A program made the position numbers and the translations under genes. Positions 33,818 through 41,531 of a DNA stretch of 64,000 nt are shown here, piece after piece; within the stretch, counting starts at the first letter, position 1, and the number at the start of each line of letters is the position of its first letter. The notes below the pieces were generated by a model, which was not told the origin of the DNA, did not search any database, and was given only the letters and a program-made list of their open reading frames with translations. Origin of the DNA: Polyangiaceae bacterium (GTDB lineage: Bacteria > Myxococcota_A > Polyangia > Polyangiales > Polyangiaceae); NCBI GenBank assembly GCA_016719945.1, contig JADJYE010000006.1, forward strand, positions 395,001-459,000, read 5' to 3'.

Positions 33818-35194
33818 ATGTCTTCCTCCCTTCGCGACATCCTCAACCGCGCCCGCTGGCGCGATCACGAGCTCGCCGAGCTCGCGCTCGTCGTCCTGCA
33901 CCGCGGGGCGCCGGACGATCGCTGCACGGTCTTCGGCAGCGCCATCGCGGACGTGACGGCCACTGGGGTGGTGCTCGTCCCGGAGGCGCCGGACGCGGAG
34001 CCCGGCTTCTTGCCTTACCACCGCTTCCTCGCGGTCCTCGATCGACAGGGCGCGGTCCTGTGGGACAAGGCGGGTGGCGAGCGCGCTCATCGCCATGAAG
34101 CGGACGTCAGCTGCGACGAGGGGCGCGAGGTCGCGATCGAGCACGAGGTGCTGCTCGCGAGGGGCGCGGGGGAGGCAACGCTCGTGCTCGACGGCAGCGC
34201 GGGGGAGGGTGGAGGTCAGATCCTGCGCACGGCCCTCTCGCTGTCGATGCTGACCGGGACACCGTTCGTGCTCGAGCGCATCCGCGCGCGCAGGCCGCGC
34301 GCGGGACTGTTGCGGCAACACCTCACCTGCGTGCGCGCCGCGGCGGCCATCTGCGACGCGGCGGTGAGCGGCGCCGTGCTCGGCTCGCCGCGGCTCTCCT
34401 TCCGCCCCGGCCGCGTGCGCGGCGGCGAGCACACCTTCGACATCGGCAGCGCCGGCTCGGTCGCGATGGTGCTGCAGACCCTGGCGCTGCCGCTGGCCCT
34501 GGCGCCCGCCCCGAGCCGCGTCGTCGTCCGTGGCGGCACCCACGCGCGCTGGGCGCCCATCGCGCCGTTCCTAGAGGTCGCGTGGCTCCCCTTGCTCCGG
34601 CGCGCGGGGGCCGAGCTCGACCTGCAGCTCTCGGCGGTCGGCTTCCATCCGGCGGGCGGTGGCGAGGTGGTGATGAGCGTGCGCCCCCAGGCCACGCTCT
34701 GCCCGTTGCATCTGCCAGAGCCGAGCGGTCGGCTCGCGCTCGCCCTGGACGCCATCGTTGCCCACCTGTCGCAGACGATCGCGGAGCGCGAGATCGCGGT
34801 GGCGGCGGCTCGGCTGGGCGAGCCGCTCGAGAGCGCGCGGAGCGAGACTGTGGCGAGCCCCGGTCCGGGGAACGCGCTGTGGCTGACGGCGCGCGACCCC
34901 GCGACCGGGCTCAGCAACGTGTTCTCTGGGATCGGGGAGCGGGGGATCCCCGCCGAGGCGGTCGCCGAGCAGGTCGTCGAGCGGTTCCTCGACTGGCGCG
35001 CCTCACGCACCAGCGTCGAAGGGCACCTGGCCGACCAGCTGATGTTGCCGATCGCCGTCGCGGGCGGCGGGAGCTTCAGCTGCGACGAGCTGTCCCTCCA
35101 CGCCACCACCAACGTGGCGGTCATTCGCGCGTTCACGGGCAAGGCCCTGCGCTGCTTCGCCCTCGGCGAGCGGCGCTTCCGCGTGGCTGTGTAG
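33818..35194 (+). CDS. rtcA: RNA 3'-phosphate cyclase with N-terminal MJ1316/DUF504 domain
   Basis: A 458-residue fusion. Residues 1-about 90 match the MJ1316/DUF504 domain (SLRDILNRARWRDHELAELA, LVVLHRGAPDD, PYHRFLAVLDRQGAVLWDK), proposed to recognise cyclic RNA ends. Residues about 120-458 are an RNA 3'-terminal phosphate cyclase: LDGSAGEGGGQILRTALSLS, GLLRQHLTCVRAAA, FDIGSAGSVAMVLQTLALPL and EGHLADQLMLP, whose His corresponds to the adenylated active-site residue. The enzyme converts RNA 3'-phosphate to 2',3'-cyclic phosphate with ATP. It lies 85 bp after the last T6SS lipoprotein. No rtcB ligase or RtcR regulator is in the window. The start is supported by a GGAG at 33808-33811. Confidence 0.92.
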   Translation: MSSSLRDILNRARWRDHELAELALVVLHRGAPDDRCTVFGSAIADVTATGVVLVPEAPDAEPGFLPYHRFLAVLDRQGAVLWDKAGGERAHRHEADVSCDEGREVAIEHEVLLARGAGEATLVLDGSAGEGGGQILRTALSLSMLTGTPFVLERIRARRPRAGLLRQHLTCVRAAAAICDAAVSGAVLGSPRLSFRPGRVRGGEHTFDIGSAGSVAMVLQTLALPLALAPAPSRVVVRGGTHARWAPIAPFLEVAWLPLLRRAGAELDLQLSAVGFHPAGGGEVVMSVRPQATLCPLHLPEPSGRLALALDAIVAHLSQTIAEREIAVAAARLGEPLESARSETVASPGPGNALWLTARDPATGLSNVFSGIGERGIPAEAVAEQVVERFLDWRASRTSVEGHLADQLMLPIAVAGGGSFSCDELSLHATTNVAVIRAFTGKALRCFALGERRFRVAV

Positions 35195-35298
35195 GAGCGC
35201 GTTCTTCCTCAGGGCGTCTGAGCCGCTCCGCTGGCTGCGACAGAGTGACGCACTGGCCGAGGATGCGTCTGCCTCCAAAGAGATCTACGAAGGCTGCC

Positions 35299-36249
35299 AT
35301 GAGGAGCGTGAGCACACGCATGGGCCATGAGGCTCGAAGCCGCCTGGCCACAGGCCTCGCGGGCCTGTCCGTCGCGGCGTGCCTCGCGTGGGCCACGGAT
35401 GCGCGAGCGGCGGCTTGTTGCGGCGAGGCGTCGGCGCTGGGTGACCGCCTATCGGCCGCGGAGGTGACCGCGATCTCGACCTCGCTGTCCGGGCGCGGGC
35501 GCATCGGGAGCTTCGACGAGGACGGCGAGTATTTCCCCGCCTCCATCGACGATATCGACGTCCGCTTTCAGCTCGCCGCCGACGCCGCGCTCCGTGTCTC
35601 GTCGTGGTTGGAGGTCGGGGCGACGGTCCCCGTGGTGGTCAACCTGCGCGGCTCGGACGGTCACGCCGAGGCTGGAGGCAGCTTCGGTGACGTGACGGCA
35701 CGCGCCCGGGCGTCGATCGCGTCGAGCGACCAGCACCAGTTCGCGCCAGGTCTCTCGGCCCTCGTCGGCGTCGTCGTCCCCACTGGGGTGCCCGCGAGCG
35801 CCTCGACCGACAACCGCCTCGCCGACGTCACCGGCCAAGGTGACGGGGAGATCGTCCTCGGGCTCACGACCGACAAGGTCTTCGAGGGGGTGCTCCTCGC
35901 CCGGGTGGACGGCTCGGTCGGGCTCTTCCTTCCGTCCTCGGTCGACGCAGAGCGCGTTCAACGCGCCCCCAGGCTCACCCTCTCCGCGATGGTCGGCCCG
36001 GTTCTTCGAGGGGTCGCGCTGGCCGCAGGCGTGACCTACGAAGCGGAGGCGCCGCCGTCGACCGCGCCCCCAGGCGAGGCCGCGCGGACGCAGCTCCAGC
36101 TCGTCGCCTCGACCGTCGCGGACGTCACGCCCACGATGGCGGTGCTCGCGAGCGTCCGCTCGAGCCTGCCCGCGAAGGGAGCCGGCACGAACGAGATCGC
36201 GTCGACGACGGCCGCGCTCGGGCTGAGGGTGGCCGTCCATGGGCTCTGA
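35299..36249 (+). CDS. Exported beta-rich (outer-membrane-type) protein
   Basis: A 316-residue protein with a signal peptide (ATGLAGLSVAACLAWATDAR, cleavage near ARAA) and a mature N-terminus ACCGEASALGDRLS. The rest consists of amphipathic beta strands in alternating pattern with Gly/Thr/Ser turns (LEVGATVPVVVNLRGSDGHA, APGLSALVGVVVPTGVPASA, VAVHGL), which fits an outer-membrane barrel used in transport. The start is taken at 35299, after GAAGG at 35289-35293; an in-frame ATG at 35263 would add 12 residues. It is followed by an 11-nt overlap with the YtkA-like gene and then by the RegB/RegA genes. The four genes probably form one operon. Confidence 0.75.
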   Translation: MRSVSTRMGHEARSRLATGLAGLSVAACLAWATDARAAACCGEASALGDRLSAAEVTAISTSLSGRGRIGSFDEDGEYFPASIDDIDVRFQLAADAALRVSSWLEVGATVPVVVNLRGSDGHAEAGGSFGDVTARARASIASSDQHQFAPGLSALVGVVVPTGVPASASTDNRLADVTGQGDGEIVLGLTTDKVFEGVLLARVDGSVGLFLPSSVDAERVQRAPRLTLSAMVGPVLRGVALAAGVTYEAEAPPSTAPPGEAARTQLQLVASTVADVTPTMAVLASVRSSLPAKGAGTNEIASTTAALGLRVAVHGL

Positions 36250-36679
36250 CCGCTGCGCTGCGCTCGCGCTCGCCTCCACGCTCACGCGTTGGCTCACCGT
36301 CGTCGCGATCAGTGGCGCCGCGCTCTGGGGCTGCAGCGGCGGCGACGCCGCGGACACCCAGAGCTGGGAGGTCGAGGGGTCGTGGGGAGCGCTCTCGTTC
36401 GAGATCGACGCGGTGGGCCCCTTGGGCGAGGGGACGAACCGTCTCGCGGTGACCGTGCTGGAAGAAGGGGCCCCAGCCGACGACGTGCGGTTGACGGCCA
36501 CCGCCGAGATGTCGGCGATGAGCCACGGCGAGTCCGAGGTGAGCGTCGCGAGCGAGGGTGAGGGGCGCTTCAGGCTCGACGTCGATCTGACGATGCCTGG
36601 AGAGTGGCTGCTCGTGATCGAGGTGGAGCGACACGCCGAGGTCATCGATGGTTGTGCCCTGGAGCTCGAGGTTCGGTGA
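36239..36679 (+). CDS. YtkA-like lipoprotein
   Basis: A 146-residue lipoprotein with lipobox AALWGC (Cys32) and a C-terminal Ig-like domain of YtkA/FixH type: GEGTNRLAVTVLEEGAPADD, TAEMSAMSHGESEVSV, RFRLDVDLTMPGEWLLVIEV. Proteins of this kind occur next to copper-handling and cytochrome oxidase assembly genes; the Met/His in MSAMSHG could contact metal. It overlaps the upstream exported-protein gene by 11 nt and the sensor kinase gene by 4 nt (GTGA). Confidence 0.75.
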   Translation: MGSDRCAALALASTLTRWLTVVAISGAALWGCSGGDAADTQSWEVEGSWGALSFEIDAVGPLGEGTNRLAVTVLEEGAPADDVRLTATAEMSAMSHGESEVSVASEGEGRFRLDVDLTMPGEWLLVIEVERHAEVIDGCALELEVR

Positions 36680-37933
36680 TCGCCCGCGCGCTCGACGAGA
36701 CGCTGGTGCCCTGGGTGCTGGCCCTGAGGTGGGTGGTCATCCTGGTGCTGGTGAGCTCGCTGCCGGCGACCACGGAGCTGCTCGAGCTCCACGTGCACGT
36801 CCCGGTGATCGTCGCGACGCTGGCGGTGCTGGTCGCCGTCAACCTGGGTCACCGCAGGCTCGCGCGGGCGCTGCCGGCGGCGCTGCGCCGCCACGCGCTG
36901 TTCCTCAACGTCGCGATCGATCTCGTCGCCATCACGGTCTTTCTGGCCGCCTCGGGTGGCGCCGCGAACCCGTTCAGCTCGATCTTGCTCGTGTACGTCG
37001 CCCTGGGCGCGGCGCTGCTCCCCGCGCGCGCCGCGTTCGCGCTCGCGGGCCTCGCCGCGCTCTCGTTCGGCGCCCTGTTCTTGACCCCTGCCGAGAGCGC
37101 GTGCTGCCAGGAGCCCGTCGCGCCCGCCTTCTCCAACCACCTCTATGGCATGTGGGTCGCGTTCATCCTCGGCGCGTGCCTGGTGGCGTTCTTCGTCTCG
37201 CGCGTAAGGCACGCCATCGAGGCGCGAGATCGCGAGCTCGCGGAGCTGACGGCGCGCGCCGAGCGGGCCGACAAGTTCGCGGCCGTGGGCACCCTCGCGG
37301 CGGGCACGGCTCACGAGCTGGGGACGCCGCTCGCGACGATCAGCGTCTTCGCCGGCGAGCTCGAGTCGTCGCCCGCGACGGCCGAGCAGGGGCGCGGCGA
37401 TCCGCGCGCAAGTGGAGCGCTGTCGCGCGGTCCTCGAGCGGATGCGCCCAGGAGCTCGAGGGGAGGTCGCTGCGGGGGACGCCGACCTCGCCGATAGCGT
37501 GGAGGCGGCCGTCGAGGTGTGGAGGGCGGCCCACCCCGAGGCCGACGTACGCGTCGAGTCGAGGGGCAGCGCGGTGGTCGCGATGACCAAGTCTGACGTC
37601 GAGGCGGCCGTGTGTGTCCTGCTCGACAACGCCCTCGCCGCCACGGAGGCCGCCGCGGCGGCGGGGCCGATCGTCGTACGCTCGGGTAGCGAGCGCGGGT
37701 CCGTGTTCTTGACCGTCGAGGACGAAGGCGTCGGCGTCGACCCCGCGAACGTGGGACGCATCGGCGAGCCCTTCTTCACCACGAAGGAGACGGGACAGGG
37801 GATGGGGCTGGGCCTGTTCGTGGTGCGAAACCTCCTCGAGCAGCTCGGGGGGCGCCTCGAGGTCGAGCGGAGATCGCCTCGGGGGACGGCCGTGCGGCTC
37901 TGCTTCGCCGCGAAGGAGCTGGCGAGTGGTTGA
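36676..37933 (+). pseudogene. regB: RegB/PrrB-type redox sensor histidine kinase, frameshifted
   Basis: The protein has six hydrophobic segments in its first ~175 residues, including the ASGGAANPFSSILLVYVA block characteristic of RegB (GGxxNPF ubiquinone-site motif). The phospho-acceptor box is VGTLAAGTAHELGTPLATIS (His213) and the ATPase domain follows (LLDNALAATEAAA, VEDEGVGVDPANVGRIGEPF, GLGLFVVRNLLEQLGGR). The frame breaks at the four-G run 37389-37392. Removing one G joins ATAEQG to AAIRAQVERCRAVLERM and restores a 418-residue kinase ending at 37933. The start is a GTG overlapping the upstream stop. RegB family kinases respond to quinone redox state or oxygen. Confidence 0.87.
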
Positions 37934-38475
37934 GCGAGAGAGCGACGGCGAGCAGCCGACGCTGTTGATCGTGGACGACGACGCAGCCTTTCGGGCCGCG
38001 CTCGGCGCGGCGCTCGCGCGCAGAGGGTTCGCGATCGAGCTGGCCGCGGACGCCGCCGAGGCGGAGGCGATCGCCCGGGCGCGGGTCATGGAATATGCGC
38101 TCGTCGACGTGCGCATGCCGGGCGTGGGCGGCATCGAGCTGGTCGGGCGCCTGAGGGAGATCGACGAGGGCACGCGCATCGTGGTGATGACCGGCTATGG
38201 CACGATCACCAGCGCCGTCGCCGCGATGCAGCGGGGCGCGATCGACTACCTGACGAAGCCGGTCGACGCCGTCACCTGCGAGCGGGCGTTGCTCGGGCTG
38301 CGCAAAGGTGAGGAGCCAGCCCAGGACGAGGTGCCGAGCCTCGAGCGGGTCGAGTGGGAGTACCTCCAGCGCGTGCTGGCCGATTGCGGCGGGAACGTCT
38401 CGGACGCGGCTCGAAGGCTGCGCCCACCGCCGCTCCCTCCAGAGGAAGCTCGCGCGCCACGCCCCTCGGCAGTGA
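37926..38475 (+). pseudogene. regA: RegA/PrrA-type response regulator, 3' frame break
   Basis: A two-domain response regulator. The receiver domain spans residues about 12-125, with LLIVDDDAAFRAALG, phospho-acceptor Asp61 in ALVDVRMPG, VVMTGYGTITSAV and YLTKPVD. The DNA-binding helix-turn-helix begins WEYLQRVLADCGGNVSDAAR. After AARRL the frame breaks near 38421-38425; in the next frame the family-typical HRRSLQRKLARHAPRQ follows and ends at TGA 38473-38475. The family spacing between RRL and HRR suggests two bases missing rather than one extra. Uncorrected, the frame runs on through the tRNA gene. It overlaps the kinase gene by 8 nt. Confidence 0.85.
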
Positions 38476-38524
38476 GGGGCGGGGACGCGCGGCCGTCGCC
38501 GAAGGCGAGGCTCGGAGGGCCAAG

Positions 38525-38563
38525 CGAGGTGCGCGGAGCACCTCGGGTCTCGTCCAGCGAGAC
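38525..38563. terminator. Two adjacent hairpins between regA and tRNA-Pro
   Basis: A perfect 8-bp dyad (CGAGGTGC / GCACCTCG, 5-nt loop) at 38525-38545 is followed by a 6-bp dyad (GTCTCG / CGAGAC, 5-nt loop) at 38547-38563. They lie between the convergent regA and tRNA genes and could end transcription from either side. Neither has a T tract. Confidence 0.45.
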
Positions 38564-38567
38564 AGGG

Positions 38568-38641
38568 TCGGGGAGGTGGGATTTGAACCCACGACAACGA
38601 GCACCCAAAGCTCGTGCACTACCGGACTGTGCGACTCCCCG
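38568..38641 (-). tRNA. tRNA-Pro (anticodon UGG)
   Basis: A full cloverleaf can be folded on the minus strand: acceptor CGGGGAG/CTCCCCG, D stem GCAC/GTGC, anticodon stem CGAGC/GCTCG with loop TTTGGGT (anticodon TGG), a 5-nt variable loop TTGTC, T stem GTGGG/CCCAC with loop TTCAAAT, and discriminator A. Length is 74 nt and no 3' CCA is encoded. It would read CCA and, by wobble, CCG proline codons. No integrase or att-like repeat is seen next to it. Confidence 0.96.
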
Positions 38642-38730
38642 GTGAATGAGCCGGGCGCAGCCTAGCACCCTCGCGGCGCGACCGCGAGCGTCCGAGCCGA
38701 CCGGCCTGCCCAGCGTGGTAGAACGCGCTC

Positions 38731-39801
38731 ATGCTGCAGACTCGGTGGATCGAGCGAGAGCTGCCCCGAGGGCCGCGGGCTGACGCCGCCATCGACCACG
38801 CGCTCGAGCGCCACGCAGCGCACGGTGGGGGGCCCGCCGCCGCGCCGGAGGAGCTGCTCGCGTGTGGGTGCTTGCTCTCGATGCTGGAGCGCGCGTGGCT
38901 CGCCAGCGATCGTGTGCCGCTCGCAGACCTCGGGGACGAGGAGGGCGCGCGCGTGCCCTCTTCGCTCCCGCCGGTGACCGACGCGCACGTGCACGTCTTT
39001 CCTGACGCCGTGTTCCGCGCCTTGTGGCGCTGGTTCGAGGCGTACGCCTGGCCCATCCGCTACAAGCTGCGCGCGCCCGAGGTGGCGAGCTACCTGCTCG
39101 ACCGCGGCGTCGCCCGCCTCATCCTGCTCCACTACGCGCACAAGCCGGCGATGGCCCGCTCGCTCAACGCGTTCGTCGCCGAGCTCTGCCGCGGCGACCC
39201 GCGGCTCGTTGGGTTCGCGACCGTGCTGCCGGGCGAGCCCGACGCGGTCGCGATTCTCGAGGAGGCCGCTGCGCTCGGGCTGCGCGGCGTCAAGCTGCAC
39301 TGCCACGTGCAGGCGTTCTCACCCGACGCGCCCGCGGCCATGGAGGTGTTCGCGGCCTGCGAGCGCCTCGGCCTCCCGGCGCTCGTTCACGCAGGCCGCG
39401 AGCCGAACAGCGCGATGTACCCGGTCGACACCCACACGCTGTGCGCCGCGGCTCGCGTCCAGGCGGTGCTCGAGGCGTTCCCGCGGCTCAAGCTGTGTGT
39501 GCCTCACTTCGGCGCCGACGAGTACGACGCGTACGCCGCGATTATCGAGCGCTACGACCACCTGTTCGTCGACACGACCATGGCGATCGCGGGGCTGTTC
39601 GAGGCGGCTCCCTCGCTCGCGCTGCTCTCGCGACGGCCCGAGCGCGTGATGTTCGGGACCGACTTTCCGAACCTGCCCTATGCGTGGGACCGCGAGCTGC
39701 TGCGCCTGGCAGGCATGGGCCTCTCGGAGCCCGCCCTCGGGGCGATCCTCTCGTCGTCGTCGGACGCGTTCCTTTGCGGCGCGGCGCTCAGCGCTTGCTG
39801 A
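38731..39801 (+). CDS. Amidohydrolase-2 family metal hydrolase
   Basis: A 356-residue TIM-barrel amidohydrolase. The metal-binding DAHVHVF motif lies at about residues 88-94, followed by GVKLHCHVQAF, LPALVHAGRE, LCVPHFGADEYD and the terminal Asp in VMFGTDFPNLP. This order is typical of the COG2159/amidohydrolase-2 group (decarboxylases and hydrolases of small acids). Residues 1-80 form an extra helical N-terminal part (IERELPRGPRADAAIDHALE). The substrate cannot be told. It overlaps tail-to-tail with the next minus-strand gene by 14 nt. Confidence 0.9.
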   Translation: MLQTRWIERELPRGPRADAAIDHALERHAAHGGGPAAAPEELLACGCLLSMLERAWLASDRVPLADLGDEEGARVPSSLPPVTDAHVHVFPDAVFRALWRWFEAYAWPIRYKLRAPEVASYLLDRGVARLILLHYAHKPAMARSLNAFVAELCRGDPRLVGFATVLPGEPDAVAILEEAAALGLRGVKLHCHVQAFSPDAPAAMEVFAACERLGLPALVHAGREPNSAMYPVDTHTLCAAARVQAVLEAFPRLKLCVPHFGADEYDAYAAIIERYDHLFVDTTMAIAGLFEAAPSLALLSRRPERVMFGTDFPNLPYAWDRELLRLAGMGLSEPALGAILSSSSDAFLCGAALSAC

Positions 39802-40177
39802 AGGAGCCCCGCGTCGGCCGTGGGAACGGTTGGCCCTCGAGGTCGTCGAGCGCCTTGTAGAGCTCGTCGACCACGGCCGGCTTGAGCCAGCCCGGGTGAC
39901 CCTGCAGGTACGCGCGGTTCGCGTCGTTGAGCATCGTGCGCGCCTCGTCGCGGCGACCGAGCTCGTAGCTGGTGAGCCCGCAGTACGCGAGGTAGCGCAC
40001 GCGCCCTTTGTCTCCGAGCAGCTCGAGGTCGCCGGAGGCGTCCCAGCAGGCCTGCGCCGCTGCGTTGTAGTTGCCCTGCTCGTACTGCTTGATGGTGAGG
40101 CGCAGCTCGATGTTGGGGCTGCCGCACGCGGGCGTCGCGAGCAAGGTGGCGAGGATGAGGGCGCTCTGCTTCGTCAT
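39788..40177 (-). CDS. Small TPR-like lipoprotein
   Basis: A 129-residue lipoprotein with lipobox LATPAC (Cys18). A helical repeat region reminiscent of TPR follows (LRLTIKQYEQGNYNAAAQAC, YLAYCGLTSYELGRRDEART), then a short basic tail. The start at 40177 is chosen because it gives a complete signal peptide; the frame extends further upstream but without coding character. Such proteins commonly act as scaffolds or assembly factors in the envelope; its partner is unknown. Confidence 0.75.
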   Translation of the reverse strand: MTKQSALILATLLATPACGSPNIELRLTIKQYEQGNYNAAAQACWDASGDLELLGDKGRVRYLAYCGLTSYELGRRDEARTMLNDANRAYLQGHPGWLKPAVVDELYKALDDLEGQPFPRPTRGSFSKR

Positions 40178-40298
40178 GATGAGGCGCGTCGCGAGGCCGA
40201 CAAAGGCTCTCACGCATCGGAAGTTTACCCAAGGGGTCGCGCGCCTCGAGCAACCTTTCGCCTCCCCGCGGGGTCGATGTGCGGCTAAGACGGCCTTC

Positions 40299-41531
40299 GT
40301 GGCAGAGTCGTCCAGCGCGCCAAGCCTCAGCGACGCGCGCCCCTTCTCCTTCGCACGGGAGGAGATCCGGCGGGTGTGGTGTGACATCCGCGGTGGAGAT
40401 CTCTCCCCAGGTCGGATCGCTGCATCGGTCGCGCTCGGCGCGTTCATCGGCTGCCTGCCGATCTTCGGCCTGCACCTCCCGGTGGTGCTGCTGCTGTGCC
40501 TGCGCTTCCGGCTCGACGGCGCGCTCGCCTACCTCGCCGCGAACATCTCGAACCCGCTCATGGCGCCGCTGTTGATCGCCGGCGAGATCCAGGTCGGCGC
40601 CATCTTGCTCGAGGGTGAGCTGCCCGATATCGGCGGGCGGGTCGCGCTCGGCGACGCGATCTCCTCGTTCCCGAAGTACCTCGTCGTCGGCGCGCCGATC
40701 GTCGGCGCCGCCGTCGGCGTGGGGCTCGGGGTCTTTGCTTGGGTGTCGACCAGCCTGAAGCGCCGCTTCTTCGGGCGCGGCAACCGCCACCTCTACGCGC
40801 TGCCCGCGAACGCGCCGCTGTGGGTCGTCGCCGCCGAGCGCGTCGCCGCGCGCTACGCGCCGCCCGATGACACGTCGCCGTCCGCGAAGGCCCAGTTCAA
40901 CTACGTGCGCATCAAGCTCCAGATGGACCCGATCGCGAAGCTGATCGCGGACATCGACGGCGACACCCGAGGCGCGCTGGGCGAGGTGTTCGACATCGGG
41001 ACGGGCCGCGGGCAGCTCCCCATCTTGCTGGTGGAGCTCGGTCGCGCCAGGCGCGGCGCCGGCGTCGACTGGGACGAGGCCAAGGTGCGAGACGGGGCGC
41101 GGGCGGCGCTCCGCTCGCCGGCGCTCGACGTCGAGCTCACGCAAGGCGACGCCCGAAGCGCGGAGGTTCCGGACGCCGACACCGTGCTGCTCATCGATCT
41201 GCTCCACTACTTCAAGGTCGAGGAGCAAGACGCCATCTTGCGCCGCGCGGCCCGCGCGGTGCGGCCCGGAGGGCGGCTGCTCGTCCGCGAGGCCGACACG
41301 GAGCGCGGGTGGCGAAGCTTCACCACCCTGCTCGAGGAGAAGGTCTTCACGACCCTGCGTTTCAACCGCGGGGAGCGGGTGAAGTTTTGGGCGAGCCGCG
41401 ATCTCGCGCGCGTGATGAGCGAGGAGGGCCTCGCGGTGGAGATCCTCCCGGCGTGGGGCAAGACCCCGTTCTCGAACGTGCTGCTGGTCGGGCGTCGCGC
41501 GGCCGTCTCGGTCCGGCCGGAAGAAAACTAG
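40299..41531 (+). CDS. DUF2062 membrane domain fused to methyltransferase
   Basis: A 410-residue protein from a GTG start. Residues about 20-165 form a DUF2062 domain with two to three membrane segments (PGRIAASVALGAFIGCLPIF, LHLPVVLLLCLRFRLDGALA, NISNPLMAPLLI). Residues about 220-400 are a class I methyltransferase (VFDIGTGRGQLPILLVELGR with the SAM-binding glycine loop, DADTVLLIDLLHYF, RPGGRLLVREADTERGW). DUF2062 is more often attached to glycosyltransferases, so fusion to a methyltransferase suggests a membrane-bound enzyme acting on a lipid. It ends tail-to-tail with the PrsW-like gene, sharing a CTAG. Confidence 0.85.
   Translation: MAESSSAPSLSDARPFSFAREEIRRVWCDIRGGDLSPGRIAASVALGAFIGCLPIFGLHLPVVLLLCLRFRLDGALAYLAANISNPLMAPLLIAGEIQVGAILLEGELPDIGGRVALGDAISSFPKYLVVGAPIVGAAVGVGLGVFAWVSTSLKRRFFGRGNRHLYALPANAPLWVVAAERVAARYAPPDDTSPSAKAQFNYVRIKLQMDPIAKLIADIDGDTRGALGEVFDIGTGRGQLPILLVELGRARRGAGVDWDEAKVRDGARAALRSPALDVELTQGDARSAEVPDADTVLLIDLLHYFKVEEQDAILRRAARAVRPGGRLLVREADTERGWRSFTTLLEEKVFTTLRFNRGERVKFWASRDLARVMSEEGLAVEILPAWGKTPFSNVLLVGRRAAVSVRPEEN

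Noticed and set aside
38568..38641. tRNA-Pro as a mobile-element attachment site
   Set aside because: No integrase gene or direct repeat of the tRNA 3' end is visible in the flanks, and the T6SS island is about 5 kb away with ordinary genes between.
38475..38645. Extension of the response regulator through the tRNA-Pro gene
   Set aside because: The extension is a frame-break artefact. The conserved helix-turn-helix end is in the next frame and stops at 38475.
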